Assembly (NCBI GenBank): GCA_013399875.1
Contig: VXAZ01005702.1
Span: 124,001-188,000, forward strand
Direction: 5' to 3'
DNA: 64,000 bases
Source of the DNA: Gymnorhina tibicen
Lineage: Eukaryota > Chordata > Aves > Passeriformes > Artamidae
Made by a program: the position numbers and the translations under genes. The notes below the pieces were generated by a model. That model searched no databases and was not told the origin of the DNA. It saw only the letters and a program-made list of their open reading frames with translations. Below are positions 1 to 13,715 of the stretch, piece after piece (the first letter of the stretch is position 1; each line of letters starts with the position of its first letter).

Positions 1-1309
1 ACCTTACCTCAGTGTGAGTGATCCCTTCGTAATTTCATTTTCTTTCTCACACTGCTGTCTGCTACCAAGGTAGCTTACAGAAACTCTGCATGGCAGGTCT
101 CTTTTTCTGCTCCTGCATTTCATGTTGATAAGAGGATGGAGATGCCTGAAAGAATTTTAATACATAAGAGTTTGAAGCACCCTCAGGTTCTTCTCACTAG
201 CAAAAATATTGCAGTAGTTGTACTCTTTGTCCCTTCTCTTTGTTGCTTCTGTCCAAAGAATTAGGTGCATTTTGGTAACTTAAATCATCATCATCTGCAA
301 AATTCTGTCCGTGCAAGGATCCTATATACCTTTCAGCTCTTCCACCTCTGAGATTTGGAGATTTCTGGTCTTAACTGCACTTTCAGAAAAATAATTTCAC
401 AAAATCAAACTTAGTGACTTCTGGTGATGGAATTGAGCAAGTAACTCATATGGTAGAAGAGGTTTTGCTAAGAGCCAAACCCTCACTAATAATTTATGAT
501 CCAAAGCCGTTTTTGCCCTTGTGCCATAAATTCAGTTACATGTGCCGTGGGTAGAATATTGTTGTTACAGAGAGTAAAGTTACCATTTCATCATCCTTTT
601 CATCATCTTTTGCTACTATGATTTCACTTATCTTTAAATAGAAGATCCAAACATGAGATATAAAACTATTATAAAATATTGCTGACACTGAACTGCATCC
701 TCAAGCATTTCACTGCATTTTATACTGAGGTGAGGGAAAGGAACTGTTCAGGAGTTGTGTAATTGATTTTGAAAGGTCCTTCAAGATACATAAAAATTAC
801 ACCTGAACTGAAACCAATTATTAAAGGAGATGAGTAAAATCACTGGGGTGGGGGCTGGTTTTCCCCTGAATATCACTACAGACCTTCTTAAAATATTTCA
901 CAAGTACTAGTTTGTTTTCCTTTCAGTGACAATTTGTCAATGAAGTGAATTTCCAGATGAAATGGAAAATAGGGATAAATAAAAAGAGAAGACTAATGAG
1001 ATTTGCCTTAACAAAAAAAAAAATAAAAAGAGACCTTGAAGAAGAGTTTCAGAATCAGTATGGTCTGGGGACACAGCCAGAACTGCAATAAAGAGGAAAG
1101 TGCGAGAGACTTCAGAAAGGACAGACATTTATGAGTAAATCCCATACGTCTTTCAAACCAATAACCTGAAAGCCACTCCAATAAAATGTGATACCTGTAT
1201 AAGCCATGAGACAGTCAGCAAAAAACCCAGTAATTTAACAGAAACAGTAAGTTTTAAAGTACAGTAAAAATCAAAATCAGCAAATAGTGCAGGTAAGGTA
1301 AAGAAACAT
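1..1309. other. Unique AT-rich non-coding DNA
   Basis: No exon, RNA gene or recognisable transposon is visible. Open frames are short and lack domains. An A-rich run lies near 1012-1030. The stretch ends at the target duplication of the LTR that follows. Confidence 0.6.
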
Positions 1310-1314
1310 GACTC
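1310..1314. repeat. Target-site duplication, left copy (GACTC)
   Basis: GACTC at the left edge of the LTR at 1315-1994. The same word recurs at 1995-1999. This fixes both ends of the insertion to the base. Confidence 0.85.
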
Positions 1315-1994
1315 TGTCCTGGGTTACAATGTATTCTATTACCATGAGCTGTTGAAAACCAGATGTGCTGATATTCCTTGCCTCCTCCCTCTGGACTAGC
1401 TTCTGTTAATAGGCCCAACAATGCCTTGCTCCATGACTCATAGATAACTGCACCTGGACTATCTCCTGTTAATGGCCCCATCAGTGCCTTACCCCATGAC
1501 TCACCATCCCATTGTGAGATGCTCCGCCTAGGGGGAAGGAGCCAAGCATTCCCACTGGGATAAAATCTGGAGTTTGGAACAGCATGAGCAGCCTTACCTG
1601 CTGGGATCTCAGAGGACAAGGACTACACCACCACTGGATTTTCGGAGGAGGACCAGACTTCTCCTTCTACAAGATCACCACTTCAACAGGACCATTTCAA
1701 AGAGAACTGCAGCTACCACTACACCAGACTGCTACCAGCACCCTGCCTGGCAGGGTGCCAGGTTGTACCCCTGACTCTGTCAGGTTTGAACCAGTTTCTC
1801 TGTATTATTGTTTTGTTACATATATATATAGATATATAATAGTAAAAACCGTTATTCCCATTTCCTCATATCTTTGCCTGAAAGCCCCTTAATTTCAAAT
1901 TTATAATAATTTGGAGGGAAGGGGGTTGTTTTTTTTCCATTCCAAGGGAGGCTCCTGCCTTCCTTAGCAGACACCTGTCTTTCAAACCAAGACA
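1315..1994 (+). mobile_element. Solo LTR of an endogenous retrovirus (ERVL-like, 5-bp TSD)
   Basis: A complete 680-bp solo LTR. It opens with TGTCCTGG and closes with CCAAGACA, an imperfect inverted terminal repeat with the canonical TG...CA ends. The 5-bp word GACTC sits directly before it (1310-1314) and directly after it (1995-1999), a perfect target-site duplication. A TATA-like GATAAAAT at 1559-1566 supports plus-strand orientation. No canonical AATAAA is evident downstream, although an AGTAAA-type variant lies near 1841. No gag, pol or env sequence adjoins it, so the provirus has been lost by LTR-LTR recombination. A 5-bp duplication is typical of class III (ERVL) elements; family assignment is inference. 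Open frames inside it on both strands are non-functional. Confidence 0.85.
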
Positions 1995-1999
1995 GACTC

Positions 2000-4900
2000 T
2001 CATATCTATATAATGGAATGATTGCATTTCAGACTACTGTTAAAAAGCATACAAAACAAGATATATATGAATATTTACAAACAATGGTATGACGATAGTA
2101 GTCAATTGTTTTTTTTATCGGTACTAAGGCAGAGAGTAATATTTTTCCACAATTTTTCATCATGTCTTAAGTTTAATCATTCACTTTTCAGGGTATTAAT
2201 ATAGAATAAAATACAAATAACAAAGATACAAATCTTTAAATAATTTTTTTAGTAAAGTGTCATATAAGAAAAGTGAAGTAAAACTAGCAATTAAAATCTT
2301 CAGGCTCACTGGAACAAAAATAATATGTGAACTGGTTTTGGTGAAATTTCCTTTTGAAAATGTTCCGACAAAAATATCTTGAAATGTTCGAAATTTCTCA
2401 CTTAAATATTTTCAGGACATTGACTGACTTTTCATTTTTAAATGTCAGATAAATATTAGCAAAAAAAATAAACATAAACCATTTTGTAACAGTCTTCACA
2501 ATTTAAACAGAAAACTGTTTCCATTTTTTAATCTACAGAAGCTATCAAATTTCCTCTTACTCTATTTAGGATTGCATTTATTTTTTCACGTTCCAAATTC
2601 TATTCCTATCATATTTTCAAGTGGAAATTGTAGGTAACAAACAGAATTTCTGATAAAACCAGTCATCTTTATTATGAAAGTGAACTCACTGGCTTAGTAG
2701 TTCCTATTTTAACTGTAATTTCATTGATGCTGAAAAGCATCGCAAGCGAATTAGTAATTAAGAGTTTCAATTAGTAGTGTATGATTTAGACATTATATAG
2801 TTCATATAGGAATGGAAAGACCAAAAATGTTGAATCTGATGAAACACCAAAAAATTCATATTGCTCTGAAACAGTGTCTCACATTGCTCAGAGACTGTAT
2901 AGCAAAATGTAGTTCATAGATGCTTAGAAGAAAATAAATCTTGTATGAATCAAAAGAGGCCATTTCAAGTTCTACTCTGTCTTTAAATGGAACTTCTATT
3001 AGATTGGAGGAGAGCACAGATTAACTAAGTGAGCAGTGAAACTTCAATGAGAAGTGACACATCTCACTGTCTCAGTATCAAAAGACACCAAAGATCATCC
3101 CAAACCCTCTTTCTGTATCAGTTTCTTCCCCCCTTCCATCAGTGTCTAAGAGAAACAGATGGCTGCTGCAGATGCTGCCTACAGCCACAGGCCAGGGCAG
3201 AAGCTGTGAACTCATCTGAGCTTTGCCGTAGGTTCTGCACAAATTGAGTCTGAATGATTTGATTGTAGCAGTCTCCTGGCTGTTTCACTAGCCAGCATGA
3301 AATTTCACTAGTGTTAAATTCATTCACTGCTGCCTTTAGTAAGTCAAGAAGCAGGTAAATAAAGAACCAGCCAAAAGCATAGACATAATCAAGACAGATA
3401 GATTGTCTTGGTTAACTAATAATTGTGGTTTGTTGAGCAAAAAGATGACTTTTCTATATATCAGACACTCCAAATGGATAAATATCTTCCAGATACTATG
3501 TCAGCTGAAACTGAAAAGATGATGTGCCCTTCTTGAACTGAAATGCCAGGGATAAAGAAGAGAGAGCACTTTGCAGATGCTAGCATGACTTAACAGCTAT
3601 TTTACAGGTTTGTAATGGATTAGTTACCTTTCAGACGTTCAAAACACAATAATGATATTGAAATATTTCTGTAAGCAATCATCAGCCTCCCAGTTGGTTT
3701 AATGAAAAAAGTGCGTATTCCAACATCTCTCAGGAACACTCAGCAGGAACTCAGGACAAAAATATTTTCACATTTATATCCAACAGCCATAAGCTCATTG
3801 AATTTGCAGTGAGTAAAGCATGACTGATCAAAATGAAATATTTGCTTTAGGTAAAAAGATACTCTGCAGAAAGGTGTGACATTTACAAAAGCAGTTAAGG
3901 GAGGTTTGCAAAGTACTTTCATATGGCACAACTGATGGCTTTACTATGTGAATAGCTGGGTTAATCTAACTAGGACGAGAGACCTAGAGGCAGCATAAAA
4001 TGAAAATTAAGATTATTCCAATTATGAAATTTTTTAAAAAATTATTTACACAAAGTAATGTTTCCTTGAAAAAACCCCCGTGCATTCACCCAAAGGGAGA
4101 CTTGGAATTGATCACAGAGCACATAGTCCTGAGCTACCTATGTTGTATTCAGCATTTAAAACAAACAGAAAAAGTAGAGATTTCTATATGGTTTCTCCTT
4201 TCAAAGAAAGTTTAAGATAATATCTTAGCATACTGTGAACATTTTGGAAAATTTTATAAGCAAAATAATTGCAGGACTTTTATTCCATTCCTGAAATCCC
4301 ACAAGCATTTCCCCATCATTTTACTGTGATTTTTAGACACATGTACTACCTTGACTTATACTAAATAGGTGAAGCTGAACTGTAGTGGGTTAAAATTTTC
4401 TAATATTAAAGGATAGACAACAAAAAAATATAAAAGAGGGACACATTTAACTAATTACCTGAAATGAGGAAGCTATGTAATGTTTTATTATGCATTAAAA
4501 ATTGGAAGACCTCACTTTTGAAAAAATCGTATTTCTGCTTAGAAAAAAAAAATATATGAGCCACTTCACAAAATTATGCTGGTTTTCTTTACAAGAACTT
4601 CTTTCTCTTAATGAAAAAAAAAAGAAACCTCTCACCATATTTTGAAAACTGAAATTCTTCCTTCATGCTTTTTACTGTCTCATTCTTCCTTACACTAGGA
4701 CTATATATGTGTTCTGAAACTCTGAATACAGATCCTCAGACTTACAAGTCCTCTATTTTGAATCAAGTTGTGGGGGAAAAATTCAAATCTTGAATTAATT
4801 GTAGAATTTTTTTATTCTTTTGAACATTAAAGTATAGGGAAAGTAACAACTCTGGCTACTAAATGGAAATTTGAATTCTCGAAACCTCAACTGAGATGAA

Positions 4901-7900
4901 GAGGGTTACTCTGCTCAGATCAAAAGTATATAAGCTCTGCAGCTGCTCCAAGGCTGGTCTCAGGCTGCTTTAGGCAGAAAATGCAATAGGAACCAATAAG
5001 GATTAAGCTACCATTGATTGTGTCCCACCAGGGTCTATTATTCAAGTATCAATGGCTCATTAGTCTTTATGCTCCTGCTTTTATAAAAGCAGAAATAGTT
5101 AGCAATCCAGAAATCACTGGGGGAAATATACACCATGGTACTGGTGCTTTACAAAGAACTATTTCTATGTATTTGGATCAACAATTGTCTGTATTTCAAA
5201 GACAAGGGTACACAAATGACCTTTTAATATAGATTCGCTGTCAAAGCACCTGAGTTGGACATATAAATGAGTGTAAGATTTCCTCTGATTATTTAGTTCT
5301 AAAAGAGAAAGTGAGAGAGGAAGGAATGAAGACGAAAATCAACTGCAAACACGCAGAATGAGAATCAAAGCTGGGTTTCAGTTTGTATTTTTCTTTTTCA
5401 TTGGGAAGAAGTTATTTTTGCTTCCTGCTTCTGTCTAATCATAATTTTATGAATAAAGACTATTACTGATATTAGCACATGAATATTTTAGAGATACTTT
5501 TTAAATTTCCAAGCAGATTTTTTCAAATTACATCTTTCTGTAGCATATTATATTATTTGGTTAAAGACTTGAGGTATTGGCAGCTTTTGGCCTTTTCGGG
5601 GTTTTTTTCTTACCCTTAAATATTTTGGAATTTTCTATTTTATGCAACATCAAACTGTTTTAGCAACTGCTGTGTGCCTTCACTAGTCTGTGGTTGGTAT
5701 CCTTGGCTCCATGAGTCCTGGTTTAGACACCAGGCAGTGGTCTAAACCTGGAGTCTCTATGACGAATCTTGGGAGCCTCAGTTTACAGGTCTTCCAAAAT
5801 CACTGAAGAAAGTGCAAAATACTTCATCTTCCTTTCCACTCAGTAAACCAGTCCAGGATGGCTTAGGAAAAGGAGATGGATGGGTGAAGAGAAACAATAA
5901 CAGCCACTCCCTGGCAGTATCCATGGACTATACTGCCAATATGGAACTCTGGACAATTTTAATGTAGAAGTCAAAAGATCCTTAGGTTTTATATATTCAC
6001 AGTAAAGTCTCAACATCAAAGAGAAGTTAAACAGGGACAGCAGATTAACATTTTTAACGAACTGTTCCGTCTTTTTCAGTGGAAATTATTCTTAAGAGTA
6101 CAAATTCTGCCATGCTTGTGTCTTGCCAGATGGGCCTGAAATGTAAATCTATAAGAAATGGATTTGATATTGGATAAAGCAAAAATACTGAAGGCGGGAA
6201 TCTTTTTACCTTCTAGATTGGCTCTTTCCTTGTGTGTTATAATAGCCCATTTATTTTGTCTAATACATCTTAAAATCTAATCATGTTAAGTCTTCAATTA
6301 AACTTTTCCCTTTTATTTTGTTGTGACTAGCTTTAAAATCTCTGCTGGAGAGAATCACATAATTCCTGTGATTTCCTCACTGTTTAATCCTGAATTATAA
6401 ATAAATGATGTGTCACAAGCACCAAGCTATATATTATAACTGACTTCAATGGGGATTCCTGTGAAAGAAGAAATATAAATTATTCCCACTTACACTTTTA
6501 GTCCTATATTCTTTGTATCTTTAGTCTAATTAGCTACATACTCATTTGTATCCATATGTCCACCTAGATCTGGATCTGTATCAAGGTTCCTTTTTCAGGC
6601 TTTGAATTACTGATTTTTTGTTACTACGAATTACCTTTACAAAGGACTCTAATTTAGTCTTCTTAAAAAAAGTAGCTACTACGTGTCTCTTTACCACTCA
6701 GTGGTGTGTTTCTTGACAAGGATGGTAAGTACAACTCTGACATTCTAGTGGCAGTCCAGATTTACTTCATAGTAGGAAGAATTATTCTAAATTACTTTAA
6801 TAGACTAGCCAGGCCCTTTTACACACTGTGGAATAAGCTTTAATTTAAAGCACAAGCTCCTCTCTCCCTTGTGTTTTCAAATCCAGTAAGAGGAGCTGAA
6901 TTTCATCACAAAAAAAAGCTGTTTGGTTGCTGGGAGAGGGGAGGTTTCTGCCCCCAAAGACCACATGAGATATTCTCTATTTCTTTTTTTACCCTTTACT
7001 TTTTTGACTATGGGCTGTTGTTCCCTGATTAACTGCTTCCCTGAATGGTGCTTCCGTTTTTTCACCTGGTTTGTTTCCATGTGTAATCAGGTTTATCTGT
7101 TTGCATTTTACTTTACTTTTTTTGTTGTTAGCACAAGAGAGACAAAACAGTGGGAATGCTGGAATAGTACAACGGAAGACTGTTACCTTCAGGAGTGCTG
7201 GTATCAACATTTAAATGGCAAGTGAAAATCCTTTTCTCCTTTAGCACTGGTGGAAAGTCACAAATCCTGCAGCACATAGTACATTCCAGTTTCTTGTTTT
7301 TCCTCTTCCCTTGTCTAGTGTTTGTTTTGCTTTGTTTTGATTTTTAATGTTGTTTCAGTTTAGAAGTGAATATGCTAGGCCAAGAATCATTGAACTTCAC
7401 TATGCTTTTGTGTCAAAGTTATTTTTTTACTGTTCAAGCTTACATCAGACAACTTCTGTACTGTGTAAAATTTTGAAGTGGGTAGGTTTTCCTGTCTGAA
7501 TTTAAAGACTGATTCAATTGAACTGGGTATGTCTGAGGAGTACAAAAATGAAATCTGTTAATACCAGAGGGAATAATGATTAAAAGTTTGCCTCATTAAT
7601 ATTTTCTGGGGGCAAATAATTTTCATTTTGAAAAATGTTGAGTATTTGATAGTTTTTCCAAGGAAACACTGTAGTGAGAAATGAAACTTCATATTAACAC
7701 ATTTCCCAAATTTTCCATGTCATTTTGATCTCGGATTTTCAAAAGCAGTCATTTGCAGGTTCTGTCCTGATCTTGCTGCGTTGGGCCAGTGTGATACATA
7801 CTTGTTTTCATCCCACAGCTTCATCTTTGTATCAGCTTTCTCATATGTTTTAGATCACAGGGGGAAATACTAGGACTGCTACCACTGACCTCATTAGGGA

Positions 7901-7974
7901 CAAAAAGTGATAAGTAGACTTCTGGGTGTTTCAAGATAATATTATGGTCACTGGACATTTCAAGGAAAATTCCA
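2000..7974. other. Unique AT-rich non-coding DNA
   Basis: Nearly 6 kb with no recognisable exon or young transposon. Visible structure is limited to homopolymer A/T runs and a short hairpin at 5720-5748. An open frame at 5014-5232 and overlapping frames near 6880-7225 show no domain and no coding context. A phrase such as 'tgacttcaatgggg' near 6443 resembles fragments common in ancient amniote repeats, but it is too short to call. Confidence 0.55.
5720..5748. repeat. Short inverted repeat (9-bp stem)
   Basis: GGTTTAGAC at 5720-5728 is followed, after an 11-base spacer, by its exact complement GTCTAAACC at 5740-5748. One mismatch outward, the pairing continues for a few more bases. No transposon termini or target duplication go with it. 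Confidence 0.6.
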
Positions 7975-7979
7975 GTAAA

Positions 7980-8245
7980 TACTGATCTGAACTGTAGCTA
8001 GAGTGGAAATTTACTGCTGACTAAAGCCAAACAACTCGCAACCCTATAAACAGTGTTTCTAAGTGAGGCCCTTTGAACTCTTTTGGGCCACAGAGGACTG
8101 CACCAGCACCTCTCTCTGAGGGGAACACCTCTCAGAGCTCGCCATCTCTCAGTTTGGTGATACTCAGAGGACCATCACTGAAGGCTGATGACAGAGCCTG
8201 GGATGATGCTCCCACTCCTGAGAGTTCAATCCTTGCCCATTAAGA
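7980..8245 (+). mobile_element. Possible LTR remnant
   Basis: Composition changes from AT-rich flanks to a GC-richer block. It contains a TATA-box-like CCTATAAAC near 8042-8050, then a stretch rich in CTCTCTGAGGGG-type sequence, the arrangement of a promoter followed by R/U5 in avian LTRs. I see no clean TG...CA termini or target duplication, so both ends are approximate. It could instead be unrelated unique sequence. Confidence 0.33.
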
Positions 8246-8408
8246 AGATGCAAAGTCATGATATAAGTATTTCACTGAACTTAACGGGAGTTTCTCACAG
8301 GTATATTTTCTTGTCAAGACAAAACTTTTGCCTAAAAGAGAAACTTTATTATAGAAAAAATAGAACTTTGTTTTTCACTTTTAAAATAAATTTTGATAAA
8401 TATCTATT

Positions 8409-8462
8409 ATGCATTTTTGGAAAATGCATTTCCAGTTTTTTATTTAATTGACAATATATTGT
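8409..8462. repeat. Pair of adjacent palindromes
   Basis: ATGCATTTT (8409-8417) and AAAATGCAT (8421-8429) form a 9-bp stem around a 3-base loop. The 12-base self-complementary word ACAATATATTGT follows at 8451-8462. Both are AT-rich, and the length is within reach of chance. Confidence 0.55.
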
Positions 8463-11426
8463 TCATAACAATATCACTATATAGATTACTTTGGATTTAC
8501 TCCTGCCTTGTCTGAATGTGTGTAATACAAGAAACAGCTTTGAAAATTCTAGTATATAGCTATTTTATTTTCTTCATTTTTTAATTTTCAAATAAAGGGC
8601 AAGTATGATTTAATTTCACATGTGAAAACATTTGAAATAGCCAAACAGCAATGAATAGGTGAGATTGAAGGAATTACCTTTTAAATTATAGTAACAGGTT
8701 GGAAACTTGACCTTGTAAAATGTCACCTACATGTTCCACATTATTTATTTCTCATCAGAGATTTTGTACCAGAAGTTTTCCAGTCATAAGGCACACAAGA
8801 TTTGTGTTAGAGCGAGATCAATCAACTCTACCTTGAAATCTCATGGAACATAATACCACAAAAAGAATTACAGGGGTTGGGGTTTTTTGTTTTGTTTTTA
8901 TTCAAAAGCTGAGTAAATATAGCAACGATTATTGAATGTTGGAAGCAGTCTTATTTTTATATTTTACGTCTGAGGGCGAAAGAGGATGTATAAAAAATAT
9001 GTCAAATAAGAAACGTTCTGCTGCATCTGGCCTAAACACTACTTTTAGACCAAATTAATAAATGACAAGAGCAAGTGTTTCCGTTAGGCTAATGCCTTCA
9101 AGAATACTCAGGTTTGTTTATATGCCCAGGCTCATAGGTTTATTTCCATATAATGTCTATCTTTAAATGATTTTGGGTTCTGTCAGGAAACCTCATAACA
9201 TTAAGAAAAATGTCAGCATGGCATTTCTGCCACAGCATCTCCATGACAGCCATAGAGTGAATAATTCTTAATGTAACTGCTGACACCTAGTAAAAGAGTG
9301 ACATACCTGGTGAGTTCTCCACGGGCAGAAAATTGCCTGACTGATTATATTTCTGTGAGGGAAACACAGCTGAATATCCCATGATATTCCTATACTCTCA
9401 GCAGTATATTCTGTTGCTACTTTTGGACAACTTTTTATGAGCTAGATTAATGTACTTTGTACTACTGTCAACATGCTAATAGTTTCCATCATTGTATTTT
9501 TTTTCAGGCTCAACTTCTGAAGAATAAAATAAAATATATTTTTATACTTAAAAAGCAACCACTAATGTAGCATGCATCAACACTACTTTTCCTTTTCTTT
9601 TTCTCCTTCCAGCTGTGGCTTGTTGGACAACCATTTTGGTTCAACAGTGCGAGGAGAGAATCATTCTGACGTGCATTTTCTGGTGAAGAGTTAGTTCAGG
9701 CATCATTGGACAGGACTGTGGCTCTCAGTGCAGATGGTCTCTAAGGAATTTTTCGTGCAAACTGGACTACTCCATATCACTCTCAGCTATGAAGAATTAA
9801 AGTATATTTTGTCAGACTGCTTCTTTGTCATAGTCATTGCAGAGAGATGCATTTTTTAATCACAGCTTCCCTTGGGCAGTTTCCTTAACTTGCATCAAGC
9901 TTCTGGGTATTACATTAGAAAATTCAAAGTTTATTGTCTGGCTAAGCATAGAGATATAGATGCTAAATGTCTGGGGGTTTTCTTACTATGTAGATGCTCC
10001 TTTTATGACAAATAGTACTTGACTTCAGAGTGACACCTGTGATCCTTCAAGAACCAAAGCACTGTCAAATAGTCTCAAGCATGCAGGACACTAAATCATG
10101 TTGTACAGGAACAATATCAGGAGTATGACTATCAACTCTAGGTGGTTTTGTTTAACTCCTTTTCTTCCCTTTCCTTTTCCTGGAAATTTTATATATACTT
10201 TCTGCTTTTTCATGAAACTTTTCTGTGTCTTGAGGTTATTTTGCAATAAAGTAAAAGGTGTCCATATCATCAAGATAGTTCAACAGGCCAAGAAAAAGTC
10301 AAGGACCCCATTTACAATCTATGGCAGATCGCTGCATATTTCACAGAGAGTCCTTGAATGGCAAGCACTCCTCAAGTGCTTACAAATGCAGCAAAAACCA
10401 AGTTTCCTTTCAAAATGTAATACATGGGCAACACACTGAGAAATCAGTATACACCAGTGTGGAAAACAGTATGTGAAGTTTTATTTTAGCCTTTGATTGA
10501 ATGTGAGCTTTGGACCCATACTGATGAGCCATGTATCTTAATGTATTTCTACTTATTGCCACCTTTGAGAGGTCAAAGCTCTTCACAGTTACTGAATGTA
10601 AAAGAGACAAATAGATATATTCTAAGTGTACGTTCAAAATCTGTATCTATAGGGGAAGAACAAGCTGGGAGGTCTGACACAAATGCGGCTTCAAATGACT
10701 GTTTCCAATTTTAGTCTTTCTCAGTAATGTGACAAGAAACAATTGTGATACTTTCCCTTAACCTCTCTAAAGAAAAAGACAGAACACACGTATATGCATT
10801 TTAATAAATTTTTTGCAACTCCCTGGTTAAGTTGAGATGAGATGATTTGGAAACATAAGTCTTTCACACAGCTGAAATTAAAACTGCTTTTGACTATAAG
10901 TGTCCAAAAAGCAGGAGGATCTGATTATTACAAATATGCATTAGGTGAAATTCCAAAATGCACATTATAAACGCGACCAGACACAGAAGAGTTACGTTTT
11001 TGATTATTATCAGTGAAAATAGTTCTTCTGCAGGGGAGAGATGCAGCTTTGGCAAGGCTGGAACTTCCTGGACTGACGGTAGATAGCCTTGACAGTTTTG
11101 GTTGAGCTGGTGAAAGAATGACCAAGTGCACAGCTGATCTGGCAGGTCTGAGGAGACAAAACACTCTCTGGTGGTATTGAGCTTACACTGAGGGATGGAC
11201 TGATGAGAACCTTGTGACAGTGCTCCTTTATACTTGGCCTAATTGCAGCATAGACAGTATGTCAGACCACAGAATAAATAATATGTAAACCAGAGGTGCT
11301 GCAAATTTCCTCCCTTATTGGGAAAATAAAAGTCCTTTACAGCAGTGTCATCATTTTGCTTAAAGTCCTTCCAAGTGGGGATGTTCTCTGTGGTTTATTT
11401 AGCTGATTGCTGACCTCTTCTCTGTC

Positions 11427-11462
11427 CTCACACACACCTAAAAATACATGTGTGTGTGTGAG
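11427..11462. repeat. Inverted CA/TG microsatellite hairpin
   Basis: CTCACACACAC at 11427-11437 and its exact complement GTGTGTGTGAG at 11452-11462 flank a 14-base spacer. The stem is 11 bp. A simple dinucleotide run rarely appears with both strands' versions side by side. Confidence 0.7.
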
Positions 11463-13261
11463 AAAAGGAAGTGATAAATGAAATGAAGAGGAAAAATTCA
11501 AATCCCAGAAATTAGTTGATTTGTTTTTCCACACATTGGTATAATCTGTGAAATAGATGCATTGTCATAAAGGTGCAAGGCTTTATTTTCACTTTTTAAT
11601 AGATGTAACAGAGATTTATCACTTTTTTAAAAAACTGAAAGCTGAAGCTTTGGAACAATGGTCATGTCTGTTCTTCTCTTGCTGGTCCTTTACATCTGTT
11701 CTTCAGCAGAGAGCATAAGCAGGAGCTGCACAGAGCTTGTTCTGCTGTTTTGTATTAGAATGAATTTCACCACAGGAGACTTTCCTCAATACAAAAATAA
11801 TAAGGGGGAAAAAAACCCTAAACAGTTGTTATGGGGAAGAGGGAAAGGACCATACCAAGCCACTATTAGTCTACAGTCATGTCACACGTCAGATAGAGAA
11901 AGGTGATTATAAACCTGCCTTCTTGCATTTTGAAGTAGGTTCATCAATTTTGAAGAAGATTCATCAATTTTTTCTACAAAAAGCCGTTACCACCTTGATT
12001 GAAAATACATAACTATACTAATGTTAAATTCCAGGTGTGTGTTTTTGCTTTATTTTTAATCAATGTTAGATAATGGCCTCATTATACTAGGTAAATTGCT
12101 TAGATTTCTATTATTTGCCACTCCTCCCCCACCCTCCTTTGCAGCCCCACCCAGCCACTTTCTGGTCCTTTTTCTTACTGAGGCTTTCAGATGGAGGTAC
12201 CTTTTCAGGCACAATCCATTTTTTCCTCTTTCCTCCATGTACCCTGAGCTAAGTCCTGCATCCTCCCTCACTCCTGCTCTGGTGCTCATGCACACAAAGG
12301 ACTAGTTACATCATACTTAACAACAGGGACATTTTGGACCAGCACCAATCAAGGTCCAGCCATGCATTCAAGGATTTTATTCCTACAAATTATTACTGGT
12401 TTTGTTGTTCATGACAATAGACACTGACTCTTCTTGAAGTGTGAATGGCAGAAATTATCTCACGTACCAAAAACTTCATGTGAAACGTAGAACCATAACC
12501 AATTTCTCTTCCAAGAGTCAAATACAACAAGGAAAAAAAGCCTGAAGATTTGCCACATTAGCAGCACTTTTCTTACAATGGATATTTTTCTTCCACGAGT
12601 GCAAATTTAAAATCAGTAAGATTAGATGTTTGGCAGTGCACAAACTCCAATGTCAGAGCACCATATTGGATCAATGAAAAAGTGTTAGTGGACTATTAAT
12701 TTTTTTTTAAATAAATTTGCAGTCACAGCATTGTCAAACTTCTGGGAGAGAGAAGGAAACTGCTGAGGAGTTAAAAATAGAAAATAATGTGTGAGAATAA
12801 CTGTCAAGCATTGGCTTGCTGTCATTAGAGAGGATAAAACAACATGTCGGGATTTGCAGACTTACTTTATTGGAGAAGGTAGATTAAACAAGATATTTCA
12901 TTTATTCCATCATATCCAGTTCCACAAACTGCACTATATAATTTCAAAAATCACATTTCCTTTTCCTTCCATACTACAACAGTGATAAGAAAATGGATGG
13001 AAAAAGTTTGATTTGTAACACAATCCTTATAAATCCTTTGAACTGTGACTTCTTTCTGTATCTTTTGGACAGGAATCCAGACCAAACTGAGAATATAAAC
13101 TTACAGTTAATGGTCACTTATGTCAGCCCTCCAGGAAAGAAATCATTTCATGCTACTGTCATCCTCTAATTTATTAGTAGGGCCTGCACAGTTCATCAGT
13201 GTTGGGGTGGGAAGAGAGGAAGAAGATGAGCAAAGGGCCACCTATTGCGGAATTATAGATA

Positions 13262-13715
13262 GAATCATAGAATGGTTTGGGATAGAAGGGATCCAAAAGA
13301 CCACCTAGTTCCAAAACCCCTGCCATGGGCAGGGACACCTTCCACTGAAACAGGTTATTCAGAGCCCCATCCAGTGTGGTCTCCAGGGATGGGGGGTCCA
13401 CAACCTCTGTGGGCAACTTTTTCCAGTGCCTCACCACCCTCACCGCAAAGAATTTCTTCCTAATATATAACCTAAACCTACCCCTCTTCAGCTTAAAGTC
13501 ATTCCTCCTTGTCCTATCACTACACACACTTGTGTAACATCCCTCTCTAACCTGCTTGCAGGCCTTCTTTGTGTATGGAAGGCTGCTCTAAGGTGTCCCT
13601 GGAATCTTCAGTTCTCCAGGCTTAACAACCCAAATTCTCTCAGCCCATCTTCATAGGAGAGGTGCTCCAGCCCTCTGATCAGCATAGTGGCTCCTCTCCA
13701 GACTTATTCCTTTAA
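13262..13715 (-). mobile_element. CR1 LINE fragment, 3' end
   Basis: Read on the minus strand, this is the end of a 5'-truncated CR1 (chicken repeat 1) non-LTR retrotransposon. The plus strand opens with AGAATCATAGAATGG, the complement of the CR1 tail repeat, followed by complements of 'ggaagggatcc' and 'gggcagggacacct' type phrases of the CR1 3' region. A minus-strand frame (about 13174-13527) carries a degraded stretch reading RLYIRKKFFAVRVVRHW, which matches the C-terminal part of the CR1 reverse-transcriptase protein. The element is only about 450 bp long and cannot move. Confidence 0.92.

Larger units (their letters stand above)
8250..13261. other. Unique non-coding DNA
   Basis: About 5 kb without a confident transposon or gene. 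It contains two adjacent small palindromes (8409-8429 and 8451-8462), a CA/TG inverted repeat (11427-11462), a short local duplication of TTCATCAATTTT near 11940-11970, and a possible splice acceptor with a short frame at 9612-9694. Open frames such as 10098-10439 have no domain. Confidence 0.5.

Noticed and set aside
10098..10439. 113-codon plus-strand frame
   Set aside because: Low-complexity Phe/Leu-rich start from a pyrimidine-rich stretch, with no domain.
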